A stretch of 40,295 bases of DNA, from assembly GCF_001601825.1 (NCBI RefSeq), contig NZ_LUJK01000030.1, forward strand, positions 1 through 40,295. The letters are read 5' to 3'. Position numbers and translations under genes: made by a program. Origin of the DNA: Limnobacter sp. CACIAM 66H1 (lineage in GTDB: Bacteria > Pseudomonadota > Gammaproteobacteria > Burkholderiales > Burkholderiaceae_B). This document shows positions 23,782 to 32,820 of the stretch, piece after piece; position 1 is the first letter of the stretch, and each line of letters begins with the position of its first letter. Below the pieces are notes generated by a model, which made no database searches, had not been told where the DNA came from, and saw only the letters and a program-made list of their open reading frames with translations.

Positions 23782-24472
23782 ATCCACAGCCAAGTCATCG
23801 GCCAAGTTGCCTGAACGGGTATTGAACTCGGACATCATCAAGAAATACCTGCTGACGGGTTTGTTGATCTGGGTGCCTTTGGGCATCACCTTGTGGGTGT
23901 TGGCCTTGGTGGTGGGTTTGATGGACCAAACCCTGATGTTGCTGCCCGATGCTTTGCACCCCCGGGTGTGGCTGGGTGTGCATATTCCCGGGCTGGGTGT
24001 TATTTTGACGCTTGCCGTGCTGTTGGGCACAGGGGTGTTGGCAGCCAATTACTTTGGTGCATGGTTGTTCAAGGCAGGGGACTGGGTGCTGTCGCGCATT
24101 CCCCTGTTCAAAATTGTGTACAACAGCGTCAAGCAGGTGTCCGATACGCTGTTAAGCTCGTCTGGCAAAGCATTCACACGTTCGGTGTTGGTGCCCTATC
24201 CACACCCCGGGGTGTGGGCCTTGGGTTTTGTGACCGGCACACCGCCGCCCAGCCTGCTGGAGAACCTGAATGATCAAGGGCCGCTGGTGTCCGTTTATGT
24301 GCCCACCTCACCCAGCCCAGCCTCGGGATACGTGATCATGGTTCCAGAGAAATTATTGCGTCCGTCCGGTTTGTCGGTGGACGAGGCCTTGAAGTACATT
24401 GTGTCTTTGGGGGTGGTAACACCTTCTGATGACGTGTTGGATCAACCCATTAAACAAGACTTACATTCATGA
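23771..24472 (+). CDS. DUF502 membrane protein, 233 aa
   Basis: Two membrane helices ([47 protein letters not shown]) are followed by the cytosolic DUF502 core: [58 protein letters not shown]. The start is ATG 23771, overlapping the end of the fmdB-like gene; an in-frame GTG upstream gives a non-conserved basic leader. The stop overlaps the ATG of aspS. Biochemical role unknown. Confidence 0.92.
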   Translation: MPAKSTAKSSAKLPERVLNSDIIKKYLLTGLLIWVPLGITLWVLALVVGLMDQTLMLLPDALHPRVWLGVHIPGLGVILTLAVLLGTGVLAANYFGAWLFKAGDWVLSRIPLFKIVYNSVKQVSDTLLSSSGKAFTRSVLVPYPHPGVWALGFVTGTPPPSLLENLNDQGPLVSVYVPTSPSPASGYVIMVPEKLLRPSGLSVDEALKYIVSLGVVTPSDDVLDQPIKQDLHS

Positions 24473-26274
24473 AAATGCGTACTGACTATTGTGGCAATGT
24501 GTCACAGGCCTACTTGGGCCAAACCATTGCCCTGTGCGGCTGGGTACAACGTCGCCGTGACCACGGTGGTGTTATTTTTATCGACCTTCGAGACCGCGAA
24601 GGTTTGGTGCAGGTGGTGTGCGACCCCGACCTGGCCGACGTGTTTGCCACGGCAGAAACATTGCGCAACGAGTTTTGTGTGCGTGTGGAAGGCCTGGTGC
24701 GTGCTCGCCCGTCGGGCACCGAGAACAGCAATCTGAAAAGCGGTGCAGTGGAGGTGTTGTGCAAGGGTCTCGAGATTCTGAATGCTTCAGTCACGCCCCC
24801 TTTCCAGCTGGATGATGAGAACCTGTCCGAGACCACGCGCTTGACCCACCGGGTACTCGATCTGCGCCGTCCGCAAATGCAGAAGAACCTGATGCTGCGT
24901 TACAAAGTCGCAATGGCGATTCGTAACCACTTGGATGCGCAGGGTTTTGTGGACATTGAAACGCCCATGCTGACCAAGAGCACGCCCGAAGGCGCGCGCG
25001 ATTACCTGGTGCCCTCCCGGGTGCATGCGGGCGAGTTTTTTGCCTTGCCGCAATCGCCCCAGCTGTTCAAACAAATGCTGATGGTGGCTGGTTATGATCG
25101 TTATTACCAAATCACCAAGTGTTTCCGCGACGAAGACCTGCGCGCCGATCGTCAGCCTGAATTTACCCAGGTAGATATTGAAACTTCCTTTTTGACTGAG
25201 CAGGAAATTCGTGACCTGTTCGAGGACATGATCCGCAAGGTGTTCAAGCAAACCATGGATGTGGAATTGCAAAACCCCTTCCCCGTGATGCCCTACAGCG
25301 AGGCCATGGCGCGTTTTGGTTCAGACAAGCCCGACCTGCGCGTGAAGATGGAGTTCACTGAACTCACCGACATCATGAAGGATGTGGATTTCAAGGTGTT
25401 CTCCGGCCCAGCCAACATGGACAATGGCCGTGTTGTGGCGCTGCGTGTGCCTGGTGGTGCCGAGATTCCGCGTTCGGAAATTGACAACTACACCAAGTTT
25501 GTGGGCATTTACGGCGCCAAAGGTCTGGCCTGGATCAAGGTCAATGAGCTGGCCAAGGGGCGTGATGGTTTGCAGTCGCCCATCGTGAAAAATATTCACG
25601 ACACAGCCCTGAATGAACTGCTCAAGCGCAGTGGCGCGGCTGATGGCGACATTCTGTTCTTTGGTGCTGACAAGGCCAAGGTGGTGAACGACGCCATGGG
25701 TGCACTTCGCCTGAAGATTGGCCATAGCGAATTTGGTCAGAAAGCCGGTTTGGTGCAGGGCAAGTGGGAGCCATTGTGGGTGATCGACTTCCCCATGTTT
25801 GAACTGGACGAAGAAGCTGGTCGCTGGGTGGCCTGCCACCACCCCTTCACGAGCCCCAAAGACGGCCATGAAGATTACCTGACCACCGATCCCGGCAAGT
25901 GTCTGGCAAAAGCCTATGACATGGTGCTGAACGGTTGGGAATTGGGCGGTGGTTCGGTCCGTATTCACAAGGAAAAGGTTCAGAGCAAGGTGTTCCGTGC
26001 GCTGAATATTTCTGAAGAAGAAGCTGCAGCCAAGTTTGGTTTCCTGCTGGATGCCCTGCAATACGGTGCGCCACCCCATGGTGGTTTGGCCTTTGGTCTG
26101 GATCGGATCGTGACCATGATGAGTGGTGCAGAGAGCATTCGAGATGTAATCGCTTTCCCGAAAACACAGCGTGCGCAGTGCCTGTTGACCCAGGCTCCAA
26201 GCCCAGTGGACGAAAAGCAGTTGCGTGAGTTGCATATTCGTTTGCGGCAGACCGAACCCAAAAACGTCGCTTGA
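24469..26274 (+). CDS. aspS: Aspartate--tRNA ligase
   Basis: Class II aminoacyl-tRNA synthetase that charges tRNA-Asp. The N-terminal OB anticodon-binding domain ([21 protein letters not shown]) is followed by the catalytic core, with motif 2 [16 protein letters not shown] and motif 3 [13 protein letters not shown], and the bacterial GAD insertion domain between them. At 601 residues it is full length. It overlaps DUF502 upstream and nudB downstream, both by four bases, indicating one transcript. Confidence 0.98.
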   Translation: MKMRTDYCGNVSQAYLGQTIALCGWVQRRRDHGGVIFIDLRDREGLVQVVCDPDLADVFATAETLRNEFCVRVEGLVRARPSGTENSNLKSGAVEVLCKGLEILNASVTPPFQLDDENLSETTRLTHRVLDLRRPQMQKNLMLRYKVAMAIRNHLDAQGFVDIETPMLTKSTPEGARDYLVPSRVHAGEFFALPQSPQLFKQMLMVAGYDRYYQITKCFRDEDLRADRQPEFTQVDIETSFLTEQEIRDLFEDMIRKVFKQTMDVELQNPFPVMPYSEAMARFGSDKPDLRVKMEFTELTDIMKDVDFKVFSGPANMDNGRVVALRVPGGAEIPRSEIDNYTKFVGIYGAKGLAWIKVNELAKGRDGLQSPIVKNIHDTALNELLKRSGAADGDILFFGADKAKVVNDAMGALRLKIGHSEFGQKAGLVQGKWEPLWVIDFPMFELDEEAGRWVACHHPFTSPKDGHEDYLTTDPGKCLAKAYDMVLNGWELGGGSVRIHKEKVQSKVFRALNISEEEAAAKFGFLLDALQYGAPPHGGLAFGLDRIVTMMSGAESIRDVIAFPKTQRAQCLLTQAPSPVDEKQLRELHIRLRQTEPKNVA

Positions 26275-26804
26275 CCACCGTAGGCGGCGCAGTTTTGAGC
26301 GGTCATAAAATCCCTGTGTCGGTGCTGGTCGTGATGGTCAGCCCGGCCGGGGATTTTTTACTGATAGAACGGGCTGACAAAGCCGGTTACTGGCAATCAG
26401 TGACCGGTAGCCTTGATCTTCCGGATGAATTGCCCTTGCATGCGGCTGTGCGTGAGCTGGCCGAGGAAACCGGTTTTGCGGCCACGCCTGTGCAGTTACC
26501 CACTGTGCTGGATGCCAAACCTGATGAATTGTTGCAACCCGGCATACTCAGGCCGTGGCCACACAGTTTGCAGTATGAAATATTCGAACATTGGCGTCAT
26601 CGCTACCCGCAAGGCGTTACCCACAATACGGAGCACTGGTTCCTGGTTTGTGTGCCTGCAGAGTTTGTTCCCCAGCTGGCTGCCAATGAACATGTCGGAT
26701 ATGCCTGGTTAAGTGCACAGGAGGCAGCGGACCGCTGTTTTTCACCCAACAATGCACAAGCCATTCTTGATTTGAACTTAAAGCTTCAGGCTGGGCTGGC
26801 TTGA
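26271..26804 (+). CDS. nudB: Dihydroneopterin triphosphate diphosphatase, Nudix family, 177 aa
   Basis: NudB removes pyrophosphate from dihydroneopterin triphosphate in folate synthesis. [35 protein letters not shown] and [20 protein letters not shown] match the E. coli protein by eye. The Nudix helix is [24 protein letters not shown], one residue longer than the GX5E...REUXEEXGU consensus. The start is read as TTG 26271, overlapping the aspS stop; TTG 26295 (MSGHKIP) is also possible. It ends the operon before a strong terminator. Confidence 0.9.
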   Translation: MTTVGGAVLSGHKIPVSVLVVMVSPAGDFLLIERADKAGYWQSVTGSLDLPDELPLHAAVRELAEETGFAATPVQLPTVLDAKPDELLQPGILRPWPHSLQYEIFEHWRHRYPQGVTHNTEHWFLVCVPAEFVPQLAANEHVGYAWLSAQEAADRCFSPNNAQAILDLNLKLQAGLA

Positions 26805-26810
26805 AAATAC

Positions 26811-26837
26811 AAAGGGGCCGCAATGGGCCCCTTTTTT
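26811..26837 (+). terminator. Intrinsic terminator after nudB
   Basis: A perfect GC-rich stem AAAGGGGCC / GGCCCCTTT with a six-base loop runs straight into six T. It closes the fmdB-DUF502-aspS-nudB unit. Confidence 0.92.
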
Positions 26838-26964
26838 CATATACGGTATATAGCTGCTGCTGGAAACGGTTTTAAACTGCTTTAGAAGGTTCAATATTTA
26901 CGATTTGAGTATAGGGGTAACCCTAATTGGGGAGCAATACCCAGTGTTTGTGACATGACTTGAA

Positions 26965-26992
26965 TTGACTTGGTAATTTACCGATCTATTTT
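26965..26992 (+). promoter_or_regulatory. Possible sigma-70 promoter for the ybhP-like/clsB genes
   Basis: TTGACT (26965-26970) is 16 bases from TATTTT (26987-26992), about 16 bases before ATG 27009. It lies in an AT-rich gap just after a strong terminator, where a new promoter is needed. The very short leader leaves room only for a weak ribosome site. Confidence 0.4.
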
Positions 26993-27008
26993 CTAGGTAT
27001 TGCATGTA

Positions 27009-27803
27009 ATGCGACTTCGAATTGCGACCTACAACATTCACAAAGGGGTGATGGGCCTGCGCAAGCCCGCTTTGACGATTCATGCCCTGCGCGAACAAAT
27101 TCACGCCATGAATGCAGACCTGGTGTTTCTGCAGGAGGTGCAAGGTAGACACGACCGCCATGCCGGCAAGTTTGAACATTGGCCCGAGGGTGGGCAGCAC
27201 GAGTTTCTGGCCCAGTCACCTTCCGCGATTGATGACCTGTTGGGTCATGCCAGCCAACAATACTTCACAGCCTATGGCATGAATGCGGTGTATTCGCACG
27301 GGCACCATGGCAACGCCTTGTTGTCGCGATATGAAATTGAGTGGATGCTGAATCAGGACGTATCGGATCACAGGCTAGAGCAACGAGGTTTGCTGCATTG
27401 CTGCGTAAAGACTCCAGCAGGCCCCATTCATGCCATGGTGGCTCATTTTGGTTTGCTGTATCGCAGCCGTGTACGGCAAGCCAGCAAACTGATTGAGCAT
27501 GTGGGGACGCATGTGCCTGCTGGCATGCCCTTGGTGGTTGCGGGCGATTTCAACGACTGGCAGCGCCGCCTGGGGCCAATTTTGCAGCAGGGCTTGCAAG
27601 CCGACGAAGTCATGCCACTGGACAAAAAAAATCGCCTGGCCCGTGTGGGTAGTTTCCCGAGCCGGTTTCCCGTACTGGGGCTTGACCGCGTATTTGCCCG
27701 TGGTTTTAAGGTTCATGAGGCCACGGTGCTTCACGGGCCTGCTTGGGCCAAGTTGTCTGACCATGCGCCATTCGTGGTCGATCTGGAGTGCGCATGGTCT
27801 TAA
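27009..27803 (+). CDS. Endonuclease/exonuclease/phosphatase family protein (YbhP-like), 264 aa
   Basis: A DNase I-like metal-dependent phosphodiesterase. Motifs in order: ATYNIHKG, LQEVQGRHDR (metal Glu), VAGDFNDW (catalytic D-x-N), LDRVFARG and SDHAPFVVDLE (catalytic His). ATG 27009 (MRLRIATYN) is preferred to the TTG three codons earlier. It overlaps the next gene, a ClsB-like synthase; E. coli has the same ybhP-clsB pairing, which suggests a role linked to phospholipids, though the family also includes nucleases. The substrate is unknown. Confidence 0.88.
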   Translation: MRLRIATYNIHKGVMGLRKPALTIHALREQIHAMNADLVFLQEVQGRHDRHAGKFEHWPEGGQHEFLAQSPSAIDDLLGHASQQYFTAYGMNAVYSHGHHGNALLSRYEIEWMLNQDVSDHRLEQRGLLHCCVKTPAGPIHAMVAHFGLLYRSRVRQASKLIEHVGTHVPAGMPLVVAGDFNDWQRRLGPILQQGLQADEVMPLDKKNRLARVGSFPSRFPVLGLDRVFARGFKVHEATVLHGPAWAKLSDHAPFVVDLECAWS

Positions 27804-29146
27804 ACCTGTTGCCTGCTGCGGCACCCGAGCGGGAAGGCAATGCCGTGGAGTTGCTGGTGGGTGGCGAGCAACTGTTTCCCCGAGCGTTGGACGCCATTGA
27901 GCAGGCCCGGCATGCCGTGCGCATTGAAACTTATATTTTTGCAAACGACCCAATTGGCCAAGCATTTTGTGAGGCGATGTGCCGGGCTGCAGCACGCGGT
28001 GTTGAAGTGCGCCTGGTGCTGGATGGTTTTGGTGGACAAGAGGGTGTGCGGACCTGGCTGCCTGCGTTGCAGCAACATGGCGTGCATGTTCGGGTGTTTC
28101 GACCTGAGGGGGTGTTGTTCAAGCTGAACCCGAAACGGCTTCGCCGCATGCACCGGAAAATCATTGCCGTCGATCACGACATTGCTTTTGTGGGTGGCAT
28201 TAACCTGATTGATGACTGGAATCACGAGGGAGAACGCGATGAGTTGCTGAAGGCAACCGAGCGAGCGCGACGGAAAAGGGAGCCGATTTGGGGCGCTTCA
28301 GGTGGAATGCGCGAGCAAGCCATGACGGTGAATACTGATTTGCTTGATCAACAATCGCTTGGGCCCCGATACGACTTCGCGGTGCAGTTGAAGGGCCCAG
28401 TGGTGCAAGATGTGTGGCACAACATGGAGTGGCTGTGGCTGCAAATTGGCCCGGGTGGCCGGGTGACTGATACTTTTAGTTCGGCTTGGTGGAAGGAAAG
28501 GGTTGAACAGTTGCAAGAGGCCATGGCCCGCCAGCGCGCAATGCCCAAACCCAAACAGGCCGGCAAGGTGAAAGCACAATTGGCGGTACGCGATAATTTT
28601 CGCTTGCGCAGGCGAATTGAGCGCGCCTATGTGCAGGCCATTGGAAACGCGCAGTGCACGGTCATCCTGAGCAATGCTTATTTTCTGCCTGGTCGAAAAA
28701 TACGCAAAGCCTTGTTGGCTGCGCGTGCGCGCGGCGTGCATGTTCAACTGTTGTTGCAAGGTCGGGTGGAGTATCGCTTTCAGCATTACGCCACGCAAAG
28801 TTTGTATTCCAGTTTGTTGGCGGCCGGCGTTGATATTTATGAATACTTGCCCAGTTTTTTGCATGCCAAAGTGGCGGTGGTGGATTCCAATTGGGCCACT
28901 GTGGGTTCGTCCAACCTGGACCCCTTGAGTTGCCTGTTTGCTCGTGAAGCGAATGTGATTGTGTATAACCGCGAGTTTGCGAGTGCGCTGCGCGAAGAGC
29001 TACAAAAATCCATTCAGAAAGACAGCCGCGAAATTCAAGCCCATGAACACGCACAGCGACCTTTGAAAGAAAGGGTGTTCAGTTGGCTGTGTTATAAATT
29101 AATGCTTCTGGCTGTTTTTTTGGGTGGTTTTGGCAGCCGGTATTAG
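27794..29146 (+). CDS. clsB: Cardiolipin synthase ClsB-like, phospholipase D family, 450 aa
   Basis: Two PLD active-site motifs are present: HRKIIAVDHDIAFVGG (about residues 120-135) and HAKVAVVDSNWATVGSSN (near 355). Such enzymes join phosphatidylglycerol with another phospholipid or glycerol to make cardiolipin or related lipids at the inner membrane. No N-terminal membrane helices are seen, as in ClsB rather than ClsA. A hydrophobic C-terminus (LCYKLMLLAVFLGGFG) may anchor it. GGAG five bases before ATG 27794 decides the start over GTG 27788. It overlaps the ybhP-like gene by ten bases. Confidence 0.92.
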   Translation: MVLNLLPAAAPEREGNAVELLVGGEQLFPRALDAIEQARHAVRIETYIFANDPIGQAFCEAMCRAAARGVEVRLVLDGFGGQEGVRTWLPALQQHGVHVRVFRPEGVLFKLNPKRLRRMHRKIIAVDHDIAFVGGINLIDDWNHEGERDELLKATERARRKREPIWGASGGMREQAMTVNTDLLDQQSLGPRYDFAVQLKGPVVQDVWHNMEWLWLQIGPGGRVTDTFSSAWWKERVEQLQEAMARQRAMPKPKQAGKVKAQLAVRDNFRLRRRIERAYVQAIGNAQCTVILSNAYFLPGRKIRKALLAARARGVHVQLLLQGRVEYRFQHYATQSLYSSLLAAGVDIYEYLPSFLHAKVAVVDSNWATVGSSNLDPLSCLFAREANVIVYNREFASALREELQKSIQKDSREIQAHEHAQRPLKERVFSWLCYKLMLLAVFLGGFGSRY

Positions 29147-29171
29147 TACTTGTTCTTGAAGGTTGTGCGGC

Positions 29172-30182
29172 ATGGATTTGGTGGTAAGTCGTCCCGAAGG
29201 TTTGTATTGTCCGCCGGGCGATTTTTACATCGACCCGTGGCGCAAGGTAGACCGCGCAATCATTACCCATGCGCATGCTGACCATGCCCGTGTTGGCCAC
29301 AACCATTACCTGTGTGCTGCGCCCGGTGAGGGCGTGCTACGCACGCGTTTGGGAAATATTTCCCTCGACACCTTGCCCTACGGTGCAAGCACCGTTCACA
29401 ACGGCGTGAAAATTTCTCTGCACCCGGCGGGTCATGTGTTGGGGTCTTGTCAAATTCGGCTGGAGTATCAAGGCCAGGTGTGGGTGGCCAGCGGTGATTA
29501 CAAGGTGGCTCCCGATTTAACTTGCGATGCATTCGAACCGGTGAAGTGCCACACCTTCATTACAGAGTCTACCTTTGGTTTGCCCATTTACCGCTGGCGC
29601 AGCGATGCTGAAATTTACGCCGAGATCAATGCCTGGTGGGCTGCCAATGCAGCACAAGGTAAAGCCAGCGTGTTGTACGGCTATTCATTTGGCAAGGCAC
29701 AACGAATACTGGCAGGTGTCGATTCAAGCATTGGCCCGATTGTGTGCCACAGTGCTTGCGAAGGCCTGAACAAGGCCTATCGCGATGCGGGTGTGAAGTT
29801 GCCAGAAACGTTGACCGTGAGCGAGGTGCTCGATAAATCCACTTACAAAACCTGCCTTGCCATTGCACCGCCTGCTGCCCAAGGCGCAGCCTGGATGAAG
29901 CGATTTGGCAATGCGTACTCCGATGCGTTTGCCTCGGGCTGGATGCAGTTGCGTGGCGGTCGCAGACGCAGCAATGTAGACCGGGGTTTTGTGATGTCTG
30001 ACCATGCAGACTGGCCCGGGCTGATGCGTGCCATCGGGGCTACTGGTGCAGAACAGGTGATCGTGACTCACGGCTATGTTCAGGTGATGGTGCGCTGGCT
30101 GCAAGAGCAGGGATTGAATGCACGTGCCTTCGTGACTGAGTATGGCGGCGAAGGAGAAGGCGAACAGGAGCCCGCAGCATGA
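29172..30182 (+). CDS. Ligase-associated DNA exonuclease, metallo-beta-lactamase fold, 336 aa
   Basis: A metallo-beta-lactamase/beta-CASP nuclease of the bacterial ligase-associated type (TIGR04122-like). The metal site ITHAHADHAR has His33, His35, Asp37 and His38; HPAGHVLGSCQIRLEY and VASGDYK follow, and the C-terminal VMSDHADWPGL carries the last His of the beta-CASP part. ATG 29172 is chosen over the TTG at 29163. Its stop overlaps the ligase ATG by four bases, so the two are coupled. The family is thought to trim DNA ends before joining; no activity can be shown here. Confidence 0.93.
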   Translation: MDLVVSRPEGLYCPPGDFYIDPWRKVDRAIITHAHADHARVGHNHYLCAAPGEGVLRTRLGNISLDTLPYGASTVHNGVKISLHPAGHVLGSCQIRLEYQGQVWVASGDYKVAPDLTCDAFEPVKCHTFITESTFGLPIYRWRSDAEIYAEINAWWAANAAQGKASVLYGYSFGKAQRILAGVDSSIGPIVCHSACEGLNKAYRDAGVKLPETLTVSEVLDKSTYKTCLAIAPPAAQGAAWMKRFGNAYSDAFASGWMQLRGGRRRSNVDRGFVMSDHADWPGLMRAIGATGAEQVIVTHGYVQVMVRWLQEQGLNARAFVTEYGGEGEGEQEPAA

Positions 30183-31927
30183 AGCAGTTTGCAGAATTGT
30201 TCGCTGAACTGGATGGCTCTACCTCAACTTTGCACAAGGTGCAGGCCTTAAAGCATTACTTTGAACATGCGCCCGCTGAGGACGCTGCTTGGGCAGTGTA
30301 CTTCTTGTCCGGCGGCAAGCCCAAGCGCACTGTGCCCACGCGCACACTGCGCGAGGTAGCCCTGCAAGTGAGTGGCTTGCCCGATTGGTTGTTTGAGGAA
30401 AGTTATCAGGCGGTGGGCGATTTGGCAGAGACAATCGCGCATGTATTGCCGACCTCCTCTACAGTGCCCAGCCAGTCGGAAGGCTTGGCCTGGTGGATGC
30501 AACACCGAATTCTGCCCCTGCGCAATCTGCCCGACGAAGATCGCATTGCGGCTGTGCAAACTTGCTGGAATGAACTGACCGCCACGGAGCGATTTCTGTT
30601 TGTGAAACTGGTGGGCGGCGGATTTCGAGTGGGGGTGTCCAAGCTGTTGGTGATCCGTGCCTTGGCTGAACTGGTTGGGCTGGATGCCAAACTGGTGGCC
30701 ACTCGCATGATGGGGTTTGCCGATGCAAGCAACCAACCCACAGCAGAGCAGTTCAGCGCATTGTTGGCTGTGCCCGAAAACAGCAGCACAGGGCAAGACC
30801 CCGGCCGTTTGGGTCAGCCCTTGCCGTTTTTTCTGGCCCATCCCTTGCAAGAGGAGCCTGAAGAGTTGGGCCCACTTGATGATTGGCTGGTTGAATGGAA
30901 GTACGACGGCATTCGCGCTCAGGTGGTGAAAGAGGGTGGGCAGGTGTGGGTGTGGTCGCGCGGTGAAGAGTTGGTCAGTGAACAATTTCCCGAGTTGCAG
31001 GCCGCGTTTTCAGATTGGCCCGAGGGCAGCATTCTGGACGGTGAAATTTTGGTGTGGCAAGGCGATGCGCCGGCGGGTTTCAATGCTTTGCAAGGGCGTT
31101 TGAATCGCAAAGTGGTTAGCAAAAAATTAATGGCTGATGCGCCGGTTGTTTTTTTGGCTTACGACCTGCTTCGGCTTCATGGTGGCAACCTGGTAAACCT
31201 TCCTCAGCGTGAGCGCCGAACTGCACTGGAGAAATTTTATGCTTCACACCATGAACAAAGTGCCGTGAATGCCATGCCGCGTTTGTTGTTGTCGCAAAGT
31301 GTGAAAGCGCCCCACTGGGATGCATTGAAGCTGTTGCGCGAAGAAAGCCGTGGGCGAGGTGTGGAGGGTTTCATGCTGAAGCACCTGGAGTCCAAATACG
31401 GAGTTGGGCGTACCAAAGCCGATGGCTTGTGGTGGAAATGGAAAATTGATCCAATGACCGTGGATTGCGTGTTGGTGTATGCCCAGCGGGGCCATGGCCG
31501 CCGCGCAAGCCTGTACACCGATTACACCTTTGCCGTGTGGGAAACACCACCCGCTTCTGAGGCGCAAGCGCAAGAGGTGGCACAGGCAATTGCGAACGGT
31601 GAGAAAGTGGAAGACACCGTGGCCCGTGGTTTGCCCCGTTTGGTGCCATTTGCCAAGGCTTACTCTGGCCTGACCGATGAAGAATTCAAGGAAGTGGATC
31701 GAGTCATTCGCAAACACACTGTTGACAAGTTTGGGCCGGTTCGCACTGTGGTACCAGTGCTGGTTTTCGAACTTGGATTCGAAGCAATTTCCCGCTCCAC
31801 TCGTCATAAAAGTGGGGTGGCCGTTCGTTTTCCACGTATGCTGCGCATTCGCCACGATAAACCTTTGCATGAAGCCGATCACCTTGCCGTGCTCGAAGCT
31901 TTGTTGCCCCCGGAGAATGCAGTTTGA
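30179..31927 (+). CDS. ATP-dependent DNA ligase, bacterial repair type, 582 aa
   Basis: A second, ATP-dependent ligase beside the NAD-dependent replicative LigA presumed elsewhere. The helical N-terminal domain (residues 1-200) is followed by motif I EWKYDGIRAQ with the AMP-accepting Lys241. SILDGEILVW (motif III) and EGFMLKHLESKYGVGRTKADGLWWKWK (motifs IV-V region) come next, then an OB domain ending in FPRMLRIRHDK. The layout fits the TIGR04120 ligases that travel with an MBL exonuclease and usually an Lhr-type helicase. No helicase is adjacent here; a DUF429 gene overlaps its 3' end instead. Confidence 0.95.
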   Translation: MKQFAELFAELDGSTSTLHKVQALKHYFEHAPAEDAAWAVYFLSGGKPKRTVPTRTLREVALQVSGLPDWLFEESYQAVGDLAETIAHVLPTSSTVPSQSEGLAWWMQHRILPLRNLPDEDRIAAVQTCWNELTATERFLFVKLVGGGFRVGVSKLLVIRALAELVGLDAKLVATRMMGFADASNQPTAEQFSALLAVPENSSTGQDPGRLGQPLPFFLAHPLQEEPEELGPLDDWLVEWKYDGIRAQVVKEGGQVWVWSRGEELVSEQFPELQAAFSDWPEGSILDGEILVWQGDAPAGFNALQGRLNRKVVSKKLMADAPVVFLAYDLLRLHGGNLVNLPQRERRTALEKFYASHHEQSAVNAMPRLLLSQSVKAPHWDALKLLREESRGRGVEGFMLKHLESKYGVGRTKADGLWWKWKIDPMTVDCVLVYAQRGHGRRASLYTDYTFAVWETPPASEAQAQEVAQAIANGEKVEDTVARGLPRLVPFAKAYSGLTDEEFKEVDRVIRKHTVDKFGPVRTVVPVLVFELGFEAISRSTRHKSGVAVRFPRMLRIRHDKPLHEADHLAVLEALLPPENAV

Positions 31928-32820
31928 ATCCTGAGAACAGTCGCTTGCTCGGCATTGATTTTTCCAGCAGCCCCACCAAGAAAAAGCCGATTGCTGTGGC
32001 TGTGGGCCACTGGCAAGGCACAGTGCTGGCGGTTGATGAACTGATGTCGCTGACCACGCTGGGCGAGTTTGAAACCCTGTTGAAAGAAGGGCCGCAGGCG
32101 TTTGGAAAATTCGAGCGCGCAGCAGGGCCTTTGGAACAGTTGGGGTTTGTGGCGGCGATTGACATGCCGTTTGGTTTGTCGCGCAAACTGGTCGAAGGCT
32201 TGAAGTGGCCAGGTGCCGGGCGTACCGACTTCAAGGCCTGGGAAAATCTGATCAGTTACTACAGTGCGCTAAGCCGTGAGCAAATTCGCGCCACCTTCAA
32301 AGCCTGGTGTGATGCAAGGCCTGCCGGGCACAAGTTTGCGCACCGTGAGTGCGATGGCCCTGCGGGCTCCTCGCCTTCGATGAAGTGGGTGAACCCGCCG
32401 GTGGCCTATATGCTGCATGCGGGTGCACCGTTGTTGATGAAATCAGGCGTTCATATCCCAGGCATGCAACGTGGTGACCCTACCCGCGTGGCCCTGGAGG
32501 CCTACCCCGGCTACCTGGCTCGCAAGGTGTTGAACCGGGCCAGTTACAAAAGCGACGACCCGAAAAAAGACACTGCGGATCGCCGAATGGCCCGTTCCGA
32601 GTTGTTGTGTGCCCTGGAGGAGGGCATGTTGTTTGGCATCAAGGTGCAAGTGCGGCCTTATTTGCGTGCGAAGTTGCTTGACGATGTCAAAGCCGATCAC
32701 CTGGATGCAGTGTTGTGTTGCTTGGTCGCTGGGTGGGCTGCAAAACGTGCTGATTCCAATTTCGGTTTGCCCAAGCTGATTGACCCTGTGGAAGGCTGGA
32801 TCGCGGGTGTGACGCCCTAA
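31924..32820 (+). CDS. DUF429 protein, predicted RNase H-fold nuclease, 298 aa
   Basis: DUF429 is predicted to have an RNase H-like fold. Candidate acidic active-site residues are Asp12 (LLGIDFSSSP), Asp80 (AAIDMPFG), Glu192 (LEAYPGYLA) and Asp258/Asp261 (KADHLDAVLCC). The TTG start at 31924 overlaps the ligase stop (TTGA) and puts the first beta strand at residues 8-13, so a later ATG is not possible. It is coupled to the ligase and exonuclease and runs four bases into the convergent kinase gene. A repair role is inferred from this position only. Confidence 0.85.
   Translation: MNPENSRLLGIDFSSSPTKKKPIAVAVGHWQGTVLAVDELMSLTTLGEFETLLKEGPQAFGKFERAAGPLEQLGFVAAIDMPFGLSRKLVEGLKWPGAGRTDFKAWENLISYYSALSREQIRATFKAWCDARPAGHKFAHRECDGPAGSSPSMKWVNPPVAYMLHAGAPLLMKSGVHIPGMQRGDPTRVALEAYPGYLARKVLNRASYKSDDPKKDTADRRMARSELLCALEEGMLFGIKVQVRPYLRAKLLDDVKADHLDAVLCCLVAGWAAKRADSNFGLPKLIDPVEGWIAGVTP

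Noticed and set aside
25321-26235. A 304-codon minus-strand frame inside aspS
   Set aside because: Antisense shadow of a full-length, motif-complete AspRS gene.
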